Shown here one piece after another: positions 22,242 through 34,948 of a stretch of 64,000 bases of DNA. The notes under the pieces were generated by a model. It was not told the origin of the DNA and did not search any database. It saw only the letters and a program-made list of their open reading frames with translations. Position 1 is the stretch's first letter. Each line of letters opens with the position of its first letter. The stretch is from assembly GCA_032629725.1 (NCBI GenBank), contig JAFEVB010000015.1, positions 1,550,001 through 1,614,000 on the forward strand. Direction: 5' to 3'. The position numbers and the translations under genes were made by a program. The DNA is from Gremmenia infestans (lineage: Eukaryota; Ascomycota; Leotiomycetes; Helotiales; Hamatocanthoscyphaceae).

Positions 22242-22774
22242 GGAGGGAGTGGGATTGAAAGGGCGGATTTGTAAGTATGTCAGTCCTGGGCCTCGACGTT
22301 CTTCATGGTAGGTTCCCGATTACGAAGTAAATAGCACCTGCTTCAAAATCGCAATAGGGCTCTGTTGCCATATCATCTTCTAGTGCTTCGAATAATCAGT
22401 TCAGTTCTTCTGATATGCAAGATGGTGGTTTTCCACTTCGAGCACTTAGAATAAGGTTATATGGGAGCTAGGATAGACCCGCAGGTTTGGTTCCTCATGC
22501 AGCCTACTGCCATGTTGAAGTTCGTTCTATAGTATACTGCACTGCATACCGCGTGCAGATTGCCATGGATGTAATTAACGCCGTGTTCAAGTAGCCCTTG
22601 TTCGTTACTTTCTTGTCTCGTTCTCTACTCATATGAAGTACTCTGAAGAAAGGTCGTATGCTTGTGGCTAGAGGGGTAATAATGCAATACGATTGAGTGT
22701 TCGGACAGATCCCCCGACTCGTCTTGCTTTATACTCCGTACGAAGGAAGTAAATTATTAAAACCTTGTCCTTTC

Positions 22775-22826
22775 ACCGCCACGCTAGCCATGTCAAAGCC
22801 ACAGGCAGGACGCCACGATCCATTGT
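22775..22826 (+). repeat. direct repeat, left copy
   Basis: Begins ACCGCCACGCTAGCCATGT and ends CGCCACGATCCATTGT. Matches 23073-23121 apart from a C/G change, a 1-nt gap and a 4-nt GCAG insertion. Confidence 0.75.
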
Positions 22827-23072
22827 CCTTATAGCTAGATTTTGCTATCTGGGATATATATTTAGCATTGCGACACCGCGGGATTAGGGACCTGGGACTT
22901 CTTAGGAGAGAGGCTCTTTTTCCCCTTATAGTATTAGGCTTCTTAGATAAGAAGGACTTTATATTCCAAAATCCTAGCTTAGCATGCCCCAATACCCCCC
23001 CTAGGAGGTTTGGGACCCCTATATGGGCAATCCCCTCGGCGTAAAACAATACTACTACATCGTACTACTACT

Positions 23073-23121
23073 ACCGCCACGCTAGCCATGTGAAAAGCCA
23101 CAGGACGCCACGATCCATTGT
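23073..23121 (+). repeat. direct repeat, right copy
   Basis: Second copy of the 22775-22826 repeat, in the same orientation. Confidence 0.75.
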
Positions 23122-23761
23122 ACTCGGGTAAACTCCATAAGTAGCCCCATTGGGTTAGTGCCTTATTGGACGCGGCTGTCTATTCTCAAACGGCCCAAAG
23201 CCCCGACAACCTCGGTCTCGGTCTTACAGCTTAGGTGCGAAGGAAGGTACGAACACGAAGTAGAAAACATGGAAACGAAACACAACTAAACAAACCAAAA
23301 ATCCGCTACGGAAGAGCGGCACGGCGCGGCTTTGAGGGTCTGGATTTCATATCGCATCATCCTTTCAACATTCCCCTACAAGGCCAAGCTTCTCTCCTCT
23401 CCAGCCAATCATGGCCAATGCACGACTGCCATGCATTTGCGATTGTGAAAAATATGCACGCCCGTGCTTTTTAAGCAGTGCATAACTTACCCAAGTTCCG
23501 AGGCTGTGGATAAGGTCATGTTAAAATGGAATGATAAAAAGTCATGGCTCCTGCTTGCTTGCCACGCCAATCTTTTCCTCATTTCTTCTCTTCAAACGGA
23601 GGTTTGACTATGTTTTGACTTTTCTTTCCACCTTCATATTGCTTTTCCCCTATACTTTCCATGAATACTTTCTATATATCCTTCCTATAGACTGGACTGG
23701 AACCTTACTTTTTTTTTAAAGAAAAAGCTGTTCTCAGCCTTGATAAGGCTTTATTTAAGCC

Positions 23762-25761
23762 ATGGCACAACCAAGTTCCTCATCTTCGTCAATAACGGCG
23801 GGGGAAAATCATCCCAACCGAGATGCGGATGTGGAGGCTCAGAGTGTACAGGAGAAGGCTTCGCATTGGGAGCTCGTCTTTGACCAGACCCATATCACCA
23901 AACAGATTCTAGAGTGGGACTACAAAGGATCAGGCACCGAGGCGGAACCCTACATTGTGGAATATATACCCAACGATCGCAGAAATCCCATGAACTGGAC
24001 GGATCTAACAAAATGGACTATCACTATGCTAGTAGCAGTCGTAAGTCTCAAATCTCACACAGAAGGCCTTCTATCATTCTAAATGCATCGACAGTCAACC
24101 CTCGCCGTTGCCTTTGTCTCCTCTGCATACTCTGGTGGCATTGAGGAGATCATGTTCGAATTCCACATCGGCTCAGAAGTCGCCACTCTCGGCCTCTCCC
24201 TCTTCGTCCTGGGCTTTGCAATCGGACCCTTGATCTGGGCGCCCATGTCTGAGCTCTGGGGCCGCCAATATCTGTTCTCCGGCACCTACATGATGCTCAC
24301 GGTCTTTAACGCAGGGGCCGCGGGTTCGAAAAACATCCAAACCCTCATCATCCTACGCTTCTTAGCTGGAGCATTCGGATCATCGCCATTAACGAATGCC
24401 GGAGGTGTGATTGCGGATATGTTCCCTGCGAAACAGCGGGGATTGGCAGCGGGTGTCTTCGCCTCTGCACCGTTCCTAGGCCCGACGCTGGGACCGATCA
24501 TTGGGGGTTTCTTGGGCGAGACGAAAGGTTGGAGATGGGTCGAGGGGCTGATGGCTATCTTCACTGGCGCTTTGTGGATTATTGGCACTTTGACGATCCC
24601 CGAGACGTATTCTCCTCTTATCCTTCGCAGGCGCGCCAAGCAGCTGAGCAAGCAGACGGGCAAGGTCTATAAAAGTAAGATAGAGCTTGAGGGTGGGACG
24701 AAGACTGCGGGTCAGGAATTCAAGACGGCGCTTTCGAGGCCGTGGGTCTTGCTCTTCACAGAGCCGATTGTACTTTTGTTGAGTGTTTATATGGCCATTA
24801 TATACGGGACTCTGTATATGCTCTTTGGGGCTTTCCCGATTGTTTATCAAGAGGCACGTGGATGGAGTCCGGGTATTGGGGGTTTGAGTTTCCTAGGTGT
24901 AAGTCACTTGTTCCGGTTTCTTTGGGATGCGAGAAGTGTTTCTCTCGATGCTACAGTCACTTGATCTCAGATTCAGATAACTAACATTTTCATCTCTACA
25001 GGTAATGGTAGGCATGCTCCTAGCCGTCGTCTACTCCATCTGGGACAACGGTCGCTACACCCGGCACGCGGAACAACACGGAGGCCACGCGCCTCCAGAA
25101 GCCCGACTCCCTCCCTCTATGATCGGCAGTGTCTTGCTCCCCGTCGGCCTCTTCTGGTTCGCATGGACTAACGGACCCTCGATTCACTGGGCCGTCTCCA
25201 TTGTCGGTGCCGCGCCCTTTGGTTTCGGCATGGTGCTGGTGTTCTTGAGCATCATGAACTACCTCATCGATGCGTATGTGATTTATGCGGCCAGCGTGTT
25301 GGCTGCTAACAGTGTGCTGCGGAGTATTTTCGGTGCCGTGTTTCCGCTTTTCACTACTTGTAAGCTTATCCTTTTCTTTCTTTACCCTTTTCTTCTTCTC
25401 CTCTATGGATAATGGGAGAGGAAGAGATGAACACCTTGCTAACAGAACGGGATCAGATATGTACAAAAACCTAGGAATCCACTGGGCGTCCTCCATCCCT
25501 GCCTTCCTAGCACTCGCATGCGTGCCCTTCCCCTTCCTGTTCTACAAGTACGGAAAGGCCATCCGGTTGAAGTGCAAGTACGCTGCTGAGGCAGCGGCGG
25601 TTTTGGAACGCATAAGAGGGTCTCAGGATGGTGGAGATACGACGGATAATGAGGGCAAGACAGATGATGAGAAGGAGAGGACGGATCGTGAGGATGAAGT
25701 GGATAGCGATGTCCAGGGGGGTCGCGAGGAGGGTGTGATTACGAATAAACCGACTCAATAA
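23762..25761 (+). CDS. MFS multidrug-type transporter (DHA1 family)
   Basis: Four exons (23762-24040, 24095-24898, 25002-25359, 25457-25761) join to 581 residues. A ~75-residue cytosolic N-terminus leads to NDRRNPMNWTDLTKW, which sits just before TM1 in fungal polyamine/drug H+-antiporters. The loop between TM2 and TM3 carries WAPMSELWGRQ, the major-facilitator signature. A Gly/Pro-rich TM5 (APFLGPTLGPIIGGFLGE) is typical of drug:H+ antiporters, and ETYSPLILRRRAK sits after TM6. Twelve membrane spans are expected. The C-terminus is a charged cytosolic tail rich in Asp/Glu. Such carriers export drugs, polyamines or metabolites at the plasma membrane; the substrate cannot be read from sequence. 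No biosynthetic genes lie beside it, so it is unlikely to belong to a metabolite cluster. Confidence 0.9.
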
Positions 25762-26238
25762 TTTCGTTTTTGTTATAGATCTGTTTAGAGTGGCATGCTA
25801 GTAATTGGGGGCTTAGATTTGGCGTTTGTACTTTTTGCATAGCCTAGATGGATGTATATCTTGGGTAGGGTTAGATTTGGTGTAGAGCATCGGTAAAGAT
25901 TCAAAAAATGTAAACGATAATATTAATAGAACACATTCTTCTCAAAACGCTTGTAAACCGATTAGAGGGGGTAGATAATATAAATTGTGCATGAAATTGT
26001 ATATACCTATAAGATTTATTACGCGGTTCTGTCTTTGCATTATTACGGTGGTCGTCCCTTGCTTGTCACAGTTACAACTCTCACATCTAGTCATTATGAT
26101 ATCTACAATATTCTCAATATATACAAGCCATTCCCCTAACCTCCACTCCCCAAGTATCATCCATCTCATCACCATCTATCTCATATCCTCACCTCTCCCC
26201 CTTCCCCTTCCCCATCCCCCATCACTAAACCCTAAAAC
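25762..26238. other. convergent intergenic gap
   Basis: AT-rich 3' flank of the transporter, then a C-rich strand leading into the end of the DUF3602 gene. Nothing else is seen. Confidence 0.6.
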
Positions 26239-26889
26239 CTAAACCCCCCTCTTCCTCGCATCATCCCCAACCGCCACCCTCCCCGGCCTCCTCAACCCCC
26301 TCAACGCACTCTCCACCTCCCCATCCACCATCCTCCTCCCCTCCTCCAGCACCCTCCTCTCCTCATCCTCATCCTCCACCTCCCGCCTCCTCTTCTCCTC
26401 AAACCCCCAATCGTAGTTCCCCGCTCCTCCTCTACCGCCTCTATACACCGGTTTTACCATCCCCGTCCCCGTCCCCGCTCCCGTCGATGACTTCAGAGCG
26501 GGATTTGTAAGGGGCAGATCGGGGTGTAGAGGGAGAGGCGATGGTTTGATCCAGTTCCCGGCTCCTCCGCGTCCGGTATGTGCGTATTCAGGTGGGTGCT
26601 GCTGCTGCTGTGATGACATAGCGGTGCGTTTTAATTTATATTCTTCTGCTTCTGCTTCTTCTAGTTGCTGGCTTTGGGACTGTGATTGGGATTGGGATTG
26701 GGATTCTAGATCTGTTGATATCTATGAATAGGTATATCTAAGATTAGATGGAGTGGGATGAATGGGAGGGGGGTGGATTGTATGTACGGGTCGTACTTGT
26801 GGTTGTGGTTGTGGGTGGAGATGGAGATCTGCTTTGCTGTAGAAATTCCCTGCTCCTCCACGGCCGGTTTTCTGGTAGGGTTCTGTCAT
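26239..26889 (-). CDS. DUF3602 family protein with GRGGAGN repeats
   Basis: Two exons (26889-26797, 26721-26239) give 191 residues. The 75-bp phase-0 intron has a GTACGA donor and a CATAG acceptor. Three copies of the family hallmark are visible: TGRGGAGNF near residue 8, TGRGGAGNW and GGRGGAGNY. Between them lie Gln/Ser-rich and Pro-rich low-complexity stretches, and the C-terminus is Arg/Glu-rich (EEKRRREVEDEDEERR). No domain with known activity, signal peptide or membrane span is present. The family occurs in filamentous fungi and its function is unknown. If only the ATG inside exon 2 (26619) is used, the first GRGGAGN copy is lost. Confidence 0.8.
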
Positions 26890-29800
26890 TGTTTGGTTTT
26901 TGGGGAGGAAGGAGGATTTGGTTTGGATGTGTAGTGTAGTGTACTGTATGTTTGTGGGAACTTTTGGGACTTTTAGAAGAGGGTTATGTTAAGTGAATCG
27001 AAGTGGGTATCTCTTTTAGATTGAGCTTGAGCTTGAGCTTGAGCTTTATTCAGATTCAGCCTCGGATTAGCCGGGGTTTACAAGTATTCTAGTATTTCCT
27101 TTCCTTTGTCTTGAGGTGTAGCTATTATACCGGGATCTACGATTTAGAATTTTTTACAGTACAGCCTTATCGGATAGTATTGTCTCATTTATAGACCTTC
27201 GCATTTTCTTTTGTTTTAATCAGTACGGACTTGTATTTGTGGTAGCTATGACACGTTAGTTTATAGTGGGGTAAGTGAGGGGTGGGGGTGTTGCCGATCT
27301 CGGCGGGGTCAGTACTGTATGGACGGAAATGCTTACGAGATGAGATGGACGAGATGTGGGATTTTGGGATATGCATGCATGTTTGCGTAGGTAGATGGAT
27401 GGGATAGGATGGAAACTTGGAATTATTACTGTACAAGTGTGTACGGAGTTTACCTTATGACGGGGAGGGGATTTAGGTAGGAAGACTTGGGGAGAGAGGA
27501 ATGCGTACACGTCATTGCGATACTTAAATCAGGTGAGATAGATGGATGTAAGAAGATGTAAGCAAAAGTGACTTTGTTGGAAGTTCTAGAAGCTTGGAGG
27601 AATGGTAGAGATGGAAAAGTGACACGTATACTTCGATTTCGGTTCATGATATAGTAAACCAGGTACTTGGTTAAAACGTGGTATCAAGTCACGTGAATAT
27701 AAATTTATGCTCCACGTGTACCACCAGTACAGTACTTTATTCTTTCCAAAGTTCTCAACCAACGCCGCGAAGTCTCTTGTGCTTCTAGCGCTCTTCCCAT
27801 TCGTAATAGAGTTCCGGGTGTCTCAGACGCCATAGCATCTAACACGTCAGAGTGGATACCTACAGTACGTCTACAGAGGTAAGTCATACTATACCTGTGA
27901 TCAAGCCACACGCACTGCGAGTGTTCGTGATGTGGGTTGAGGTGTGGCTGCATTGTAGGAAGTTGTGGAAAGAGCCAACTATATAGAAGTGGGTGCCTAA
28001 GGCCCCCACACGCACCGCCATCAATATCCTTCTATGAACTTGCTCTAGAACTTATCACTTACACTTCTTTCGGGTCCTCGGGGTAAGATGTTATTCGTAG
28101 GCTGACTGTACTATAGCATAGCCACGGTGCTTCGTACCTGCTTCTTACGTGTCGCAGAGCAGGTAACCAGCCGGTCCAGCCCAGCCTGTCGAGATCTCTT
28201 AGATGGTTCCGATGATACCGTAGATGGATGTGAAAATGCGCAGGTACAGGTACGTATTTCTCACATGAGAAACCCCCTATTTGTTATTATGGTATGATGT
28301 TTTTATTTGGCGGAGCATAAATTAATTAATCACTCCATATGACAGCGGCAGATCCGGTAGGCGAGGGATTTTAAAAATTCAAAGGGTGTCTTGAAACATT
28401 CAGATAACTGTATCCCTCCACATTTGGCGCGTGCTAATGCAGGTCACGCTCCCGGGTACCCCTCACCTACGCAGCTTTGAGGAACCACGATTCCAAGTTC
28501 CCAAGGTTCAAGGGGTGGGCTTTTCTTATGGAAAGTTTGTTTCAGGAAACTATCTTCAGAAAGAGGTTATGATTTCATAATTGATCTGCAAAGGCGAGAC
28601 TATAGTAAGTAAGATCGGATATACATCCGTAGGGGCAAACTACCGTACCGAGCGCATTGGACGAAACGAAACAAGCGCTGCCTCTCCGGATTCTCGTGAT
28701 CAGCAACACCTAGACCCGCTTGGCGGCTTGTTCAAACACTTTAATTATAGATGAAAGGAAAGGATATGCGTCTGTTTTGAGTTCTTAGGTACCTCATGCA
28801 ACTGAGAGAGTATGAGGTCTGTCTTCTCTGCGGATAAATATGTTGCTTGACGCCACAAGAACCCGCATCCCATCTCTATCTTTTGAAGAGAAGAACGAAT
28901 GAACGTCTTGGCGGCTTGCGACAAGATATGATATGCCATATCGAGCAGATCGAGAAAGCGGAATTATCCAATCATGCATGGCACTTTGAGTGGGGCTTTT
29001 GATGCAGCCGCTGTGAAGAAGGCTGGATTGGGCAATGATCGTCTGCTCGTGCAGTTCGGGGAAATAATTGTTAATTTAAGCAGGGCAGGGCAGGCAGGAA
29101 TAGAAAAGTGTACAAGTACTGTACGGAGTAATACTGTACGCAGCGATGATCGAAAGGGCTAGAACTTCTATGGAAGGAAGATTTGCTTCTGCTACTGTAT
29201 GGCATGGCATGGCATGGTATCTATCTGTACAGTACTGTAATTCCGGCAGGTGAGGAGAGAGAACAAGGTACTGTAGCTTTGAAGGAGGGGCTTCTGGCAC
29301 GTCAGGAACAGGCACGGTGCAGCAGGTACAGAGGTACCTGAAATCTGTCAGCTGGAACTACTCCGTCAGATGCTACTGAAGGTTTCAGTAAGGCATATAT
29401 GGGTGCCACACTATGGAATATATCATGGCACATGAGTTGAATGAGAGACACAACAAGACAAGGAAGATGCTGCTGCAATCAAAGGAATGTTTTTATTTTT
29501 ATTTTTATTTTATTTCTTTGGCTTTCCCACAGTACCTTATCTTCGGCGGCTTCGATGGTGTCACTACCCATGATCTGCCCCACCGTGATGTGATGCCCTT
29601 GTTGCCGAACCGATTGCGTTCTTTCTGGCGTCTGTCTGCGCTTCTTATTTAACCTATTTAACCTTGCCCCGGTTGCCGCCCTGAACGTGTCTGCATCCCA
29701 TCACAGTGTTTGAATGGATGCTCGTATTATCATCGTATAGCAAGTGCTTCTACGGGTCGCCGCTCCAAATGTTCTATCCCTTGACCTTACCTTTGCCAAT

Positions 29801-31358
29801 AAGAATCCAATAAGTCCCACGAAACGAAGCCACCATCTTCTCTGGGACACACTACAAACACACCTGGACGTGAGGCGTGAGGGGAGCGATAATCATATAA
29901 GAATCCTGTACCGATGCCGATACCGTACGGCGGCCATGTTCGTGTCGCCAATGGTATCAGGGAAGGTGGTCCCGTGATGCATGATTATTGGCTGCCAGAC
30001 TCGCTGCTTGAACAATCACGAGGGGGGTCGGATTGGGCCTAGTGCATATTGCCACTCTTACCTCACGCATTTCCTTGTTCTGTTCCTGGTGATGATGATG
30101 GATGGGATGATGGTGATCAAAGTCGGCCGCTTCTTTGAGGGCTTGAATTGAAGCTGCTTTCTTTATTTCGTTAAATGAACTATTTACAAAAGTACGAATA
30201 ATACTAATCTTTCCTTAAAGATACATTACCAGTCATAGTAATCTTTAAAACGCACATTAACATTACCATTACCATTACCCTACGGTATTAATGCAAAATC
30301 ACGGCATCCATCCCACGACCCATATCAGCTGCTCTATTCATACTTTGGTGCTGCTCTAGCCTCTAGGTAGAGTCCAGACCCAGACCAGTCCAGTGTGGAC
30401 ACACTGCCACTGTGGAGAAGCAGCGCTAGACCTCACTAAAATCCCTCTTCTCTTCTTCGGTCCAGGGAAGGAGCCGAGTGATTAGCATTTAGGCCGGTCC
30501 CTACAGTACAGTATCCTGCCTCGCCTGCCCCTACCCCCCTGCGCCTGCCCGTCTAGAGCCTGGCTTGGCTTGTTTGGTGCCTCCAATAATTCGTGACCCT
30601 TCCCTTCCATCAAACTACTTTATTTTCCTCACACACAAAAACAAAAACACCACACACTTTTGCTTTCCTTTCTCTCTTTCACGCATTATTTTCATCAAGA
30701 GCTTGACTGCTTCTTTGTTCCTTTTCTTTGCCTCTTGCTAACACGACACGACAACATACAACTCTGCAATCTCGCTTTCGCCTCGCCTACCTACTGACCC
30801 CGACCCCCGACTGATCACCTCACCCACCCACTCACTCGCTCTAAGCGCAGCGCAACGCAACGCAACGCAACGCAACAAGGCTTCCCTCCCTCCCGCTCCC
30901 ACCACACCCCCAGTTGGCTGTTCGAAACCCCGCTGCTTTGCTTTCGCGTCTCAGTCTCAGCCATCCATCCCCATCCAGTCCAGTCCAGTCCAGTCACTGC
31001 GGATCTTCCCTCCATTCCAACAGCCTGCGACATTTCGAAATAATTTTTCTACCTGCTGTCGAGTCCCTGCTTCCAAACTTTCACTCCAATTCACAAACGA
31101 ACATCATCAAACTATCACGAACGGAACTCGCACGTTTTTGCTTCCTATCTCGCCCCCACATAATCTATTCCAGGGTACACCCCGTCCGCCCAACATCAAG
31201 CTTCTTGTCTCGCGTGCATGCAGGTAGCTCGAGCTGCGCCGAAACCACCGCAGTTCTCCCAACATTGAGTCGAAATCACCTTCTCGGCCCTCATATTGTA
31301 GCTTCTCAGAGCTTCGAGGATTGAGGGCCGTCTTTACACGGAACAATTTGTCCTGAAA
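26890..31358. other. 4.5-kb gene-free region upstream of a zinc-finger gene
   Basis: No frame over 136 codons and none with recognisable content. Simple repeats: TTGAGC units at 27021-27047, TATTTT-type units near 29490-29515, CATGG units near 29200, and CGCAA x5 at 30851-30875. TACGGAGT motifs lie at 27442 and 29122. From about 30590 the strand is pyrimidine-rich and probably forms promoter and 5' leader of the C2H2 gene at 31359. Confidence 0.55.
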
Positions 31359-32900
31359 ATGGCCTCTTCAAAGGTATTCTTCCTAACGCCAGGAACATAT
31401 ATTTTTAGATCACTGCTGATCAGGTACAATAATAGGAAATCCAACATTCTTCGAGACCTCTGAGCCAACATCGTCTTTCAATGTCTGCAAATGCCGGCTC
31501 CCTCCCCAAATCCCACGCTCGAAATCATTCCCATTCTGTATCGTCGGGTTCCCTGATACCAAGTCACAGAGTGACCCGCCGAAAGAGTGTGTCTTCGAAT
31601 GCTAGCAATGTCGCAGCCATGGTCGCCGCTGTGAGGGAGGCTGGAGACACTTCTTTGGGAATGCCTATTTCTGCTCGCCGGAACACAATGTCGAAGAGTG
31701 CTTCTGCTAGGTCAGCAGCTCTTGGCAGCCTACCTTCACCACCTGCGAGCTTGCTGGGACACAGAATCCGATTGACATCGAGTGGTAAATCGGACCGCGG
31801 GGAAAGTGCAATTGATGACCAGATGGATGAGATGGACGACGAAGAAGAGACAGGATTTGAACAATCGCGTATGAGAAGAGCAAGTGAAGGATCACATCTT
31901 ACCAAGGATGGCAAGAAGGCTAGTGGAGGAGACCTGAAGTGTGACAAGTGTGGAAAGGGATACAAGCACAGCAGCTGCTTGTCCAAGCATTTGTTCGTGC
32001 CCACCTTCCTTTCCTACATGCCCGATATGGGCCTTGTAGCGTGATTCTGTCTGATAGATTCACGTACCCGGCTCTTTGACAGGACAGTGGTTAACATTTG
32101 ATTTCAGGTGGGAGCATACTCCGGAATGGTCTTATACTTCGAAACTACTTATTTCGAAGCATCAGCAGGTACAGCTTTTGGAAGCAGCTTCGGTCCTGGT
32201 GACTATGAACCAAGATGGTCCAACACCACCAGAGTCTGCCAAGGACTTCCAAAGCGATCAAGAATCTGCATCTCCAACTGCATCTCCAACTGCCTCAGGC
32301 TCGGAACCAAATGATCGGGCAAGCTCTGCAGATACTACACCTCCACCACAAGCAGACAGCGTGTACAGCAGTGGATCATACATTGGCAGACACAAGAGGT
32401 ACAGCAGTGGATATGGATTCTCTCGCTCATACCAATCAGCACCATCTGTCAACTCCATCAACATTGGAAGTGTCCCGACAAGCTCCGGCTTCGGGCATTA
32501 TCGTCAACCAAGTCACGAACGTCGCCCATTGTCTTCTGGTTTCAACCGCAATTCTGAGGATGAGGGTTTGGCCGCTGCTGTAGAGCTGCTTTCCTGCAGT
32601 TTTGGAAGTACTGGAACGCCGAGAATTGTTCCTGTCACACTCCCAGAAGATGCTCCACCTGTGCCGCATATTCCCGCACAATATCTCAGCCAAGGTTCGA
32701 TCTCCAGTCACTCATTGACACCCAGTCAGCATCCCAGGCAAGCTGAAAGCTATACTCGCCATAGAATCCATGTCCCTGGAGATGTCAAGATGGAAGAGAG
32801 CGAAGAGAGCGTCGCTGATGATGATGATGACTATGACCAGCGTTCCCGTGGTCGCAGTGACGAAGATGATGATGGAGTATTTGGTCGCATGGAAGAATAA
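31359..32900 (+). CDS. C2H2 zinc-finger protein, probable transcriptional regulator
   Basis: Three exons (31359-31373, 31436-31992, 32108-32900) join to 454 residues. The first exon encodes only MASSK. The single classical finger is CDKCGKGYKHSSCLSKHLWEH. An intron splits it after the penultimate His, and joining restores HLWEHTPEW. A conserved-looking helix follows (SYTSKLLISKHQQVQLLEA). The N-terminal part is Ser/Arg-rich with RRKS and RRNT sites and an acidic patch (DDQMDEMDDEEE). The C-terminus is Ser/Pro-rich and ends in acidic repeats. One finger rarely gives DNA specificity by itself, so the downstream helix may contribute. The protein is probably nuclear, and its target is unknown. 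The middle intron's donor (GTTCGT) is unusual but is the only join restoring the finger. Confidence 0.85.
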
Positions 32901-33720
32901 TTTGATTCCTCTTATCGACTACCCCAGCCGAAGAAGAGCTCTTGACTGGAAGCGTATTTCATTTGTAGTAACTTATGTATACATGCCGGCGAAAGCATGT
33001 CTCCGCAGCCGACTTTCAGCACCGAAGAGTGGACCAGGCAGTTGTGCAAGTGTCCACGAGGTTAAAGTGATGGTCGTTCTCGAGCGTCGAGCAAACGCAA
33101 GCGCCAAGAAACTAAACTAGCATTTTTTTGTGAAATGAGGGGTTTATATTCTTTTTGATGGAATGGTGGGTATGTGATCAATGGATCGATGGAATTGGAC
33201 ATGTTATATAGCCACGACATCCGAAATGTATGAAGTGTTCTAATGAAGAGAAAAGTATCTCACCTGAGGTAAGTGGTGGAATTTTCAACCACCACCAGCT
33301 TAGGTCATGATATGATATGCTGCATGAGACAGTGTTGTAATGATCGAAATGCGAGGTTGTTTTAAGGTACCTTAGGTAGACTTTGCGTATCGAGATAATA
33401 AATACCATAAAGTAGGAAATATTGCAGATTTTATGGACGGCTGTGAAAATGCTGTAAAGTTTCAGAGTAGGAAAAATATCAAGGGAGGCTAAAGTACCTA
33501 GGTAGACAGAAGAAACTTAATTTTAGGGCAGGTTTTGCTCACCGCGACTATGTACGTCACCGTTGCTATTTCGCGTGAAGGTAAACAAGACTTCACGATC
33601 ATCACACCCCCCCCCCATCTTTGCACCTGCTACGCACATTAACACAGCACCAAAAATACCCTGCCTCTACGGCACACGAAGTCACTATTCACAAATCATT
33701 GCACTTCTACCATTACGAGC
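32901..33720. other. intergenic
   Basis: 3' flank of the zinc-finger gene and promoter of the membrane-protein gene. A 10-bp C run lies near 33608. Nothing coding is recognised. Confidence 0.55.
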
Positions 33721-34948
33721 ATGACACGCACCGTTAAAGCGAAAGCCCTCGCGGTAGTCAAGGATGGAGAAGCGCCCGTTCGTTCCAGCAAACTGCCGCC
33801 TTTCGTACGCTTCCCACTGGTACTCCTACTCAGTCTCACACTCTCGAGCTTGTTGCATAGCTTGAGCGCGCCGTATACGGGATTAGAGCTTGCGGCTGTG
33901 AGTAGGAAATTGGAGCGCTGGGAGGAAGTGGTGGGTTTAGTGGGGTGGAGGGGGTGAGTTGACTTTTCCCTTCTTTCTTTCTTGCTTCTTATGGGATAGG
34001 ACCGGACAGGACAGGACAGGATAGGGCAACACACTAATTAAGATGAGATAGAATCGAGCTTGCGCTGGGATGGTGGGGTGGTTATGATGGCTATGATCTT
34101 GCGGCATTAAGTCTGCTTTCTCATGGTCCTCCTGTAAGTATATACATAATTGCGCCGAACAAGATGCTAATGGGAATAGATGTACCTGCTCAGCACATTC
34201 TACTCCATCCGCACAATTACAGTGCTGAACTCCCTCCTAATCGATGTCCTGGCAACCTACATCCCCTTCCGCCTCCTGCGCTCCCTCTCGCCTGCGCACA
34301 CTGCATCCTCCTACTCCAATTTCTCTGTCCCCAACCGCGAACTCCTCACGGATACTACAGTCCAAGCCGTCACCACACTGCTCGCAGCTTCGATCTACAG
34401 CGTGACGCTCTACAGCGCGTATGTTACATTCCTGCCCTTTTATCTGGCTACGTATTTTGAGGGGATTCCGACGATTGAGAAAGCGTATACGGCGACGCCG
34501 TTTACGTTGTTGCCGTTATCGTTGGCTTTTGGGTTGGCAGCGAAGAGCTTTATTTTTACGCCTGCTGCTGTTATTGTGGATAAAAGGCAAAGGGAGTTTG
34601 ATCCAAGCAAGGCGAGCTTAGGGGAGACGCTGAGGTGGAATGTTTGGGGGTATGGTGACAAGACGAAGGTGGTGATTGAGAGGTAAGTCACATTTACTTA
34701 CAACGTGCGAGGTCTTGAAATTTGTGTCAAGAGCTCGACTCTCTGCTCCCCAGACTTATCAAAAAATGCGTATTAATGAGTTACGTAGGACGGCTGCGCT
34801 GGTACTGATTAGTGGTGTCAATACGTTTGTTCAGTCTTGGGTCACGATAGAGGGCGTTGAGCCGTTGGGGGCCGCGGCTTATGCAGGAATTTGGGCTGTT
34901 GCTGCTGCGATTTCTGGCGTTGCATTAGGGATTGTTGGAGCTGTATGA
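33721..34948 (+). CDS. multi-pass membrane protein of unknown function
   Basis: Four exons (33721-33953, 34052-34133, 34180-34682, 34789-34948) give 325 residues. Hydrophobic segments: FPLVLLLSLTLSSLLHSL near the start, a second near MYLLSTFYSIRTITVLNSLL, then TTLLAASIYSVTLYSAYVTF, FTLLPLSLAFGLAAKSFIF and a C-terminal pair (AALVLISGVNTFV and IWAVAAAISGVALGIV). That suggests about six spans. The loop motif DVLATYIPFRLLR looks conserved. The N-terminus is basic without a cleavable signal. I recall this arrangement from uncharacterised Pezizomycotina proteins and know no function. An organellar or ER membrane is likely. Confidence 0.75.

Larger units (their letters stand above)
22242..23761. other. 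intergenic with a short direct-repeat pair
   Basis: No coding frame is accepted. A ~50-bp direct repeat flanks about 246 bp of sequence (see the two repeat entries). The last 300 bp are pyrimidine-rich and probably hold the transporter promoter and leader. Confidence 0.55.

Noticed and set aside
23762..25761. Secondary-metabolite cluster around the MFS transporter
   Set aside because: Neighbours are an rRNA methyltransferase and a DUF3602 protein; no synthase or tailoring enzyme is adjacent. The SnoaL-like gene is 18 kb away among housekeeping genes.
26226..26250. Telomere-like AACCCTAAAACCTAAACCCC
   Set aside because: A single imperfect stretch within a C-rich gene end, with no tandem array.
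32770..33120. Acidic Met-rich plus-strand frame after the C2H2 gene
   Set aside because: Alternative-frame shadow of the Asp/Glu-rich C-terminus running into the 3' flank.
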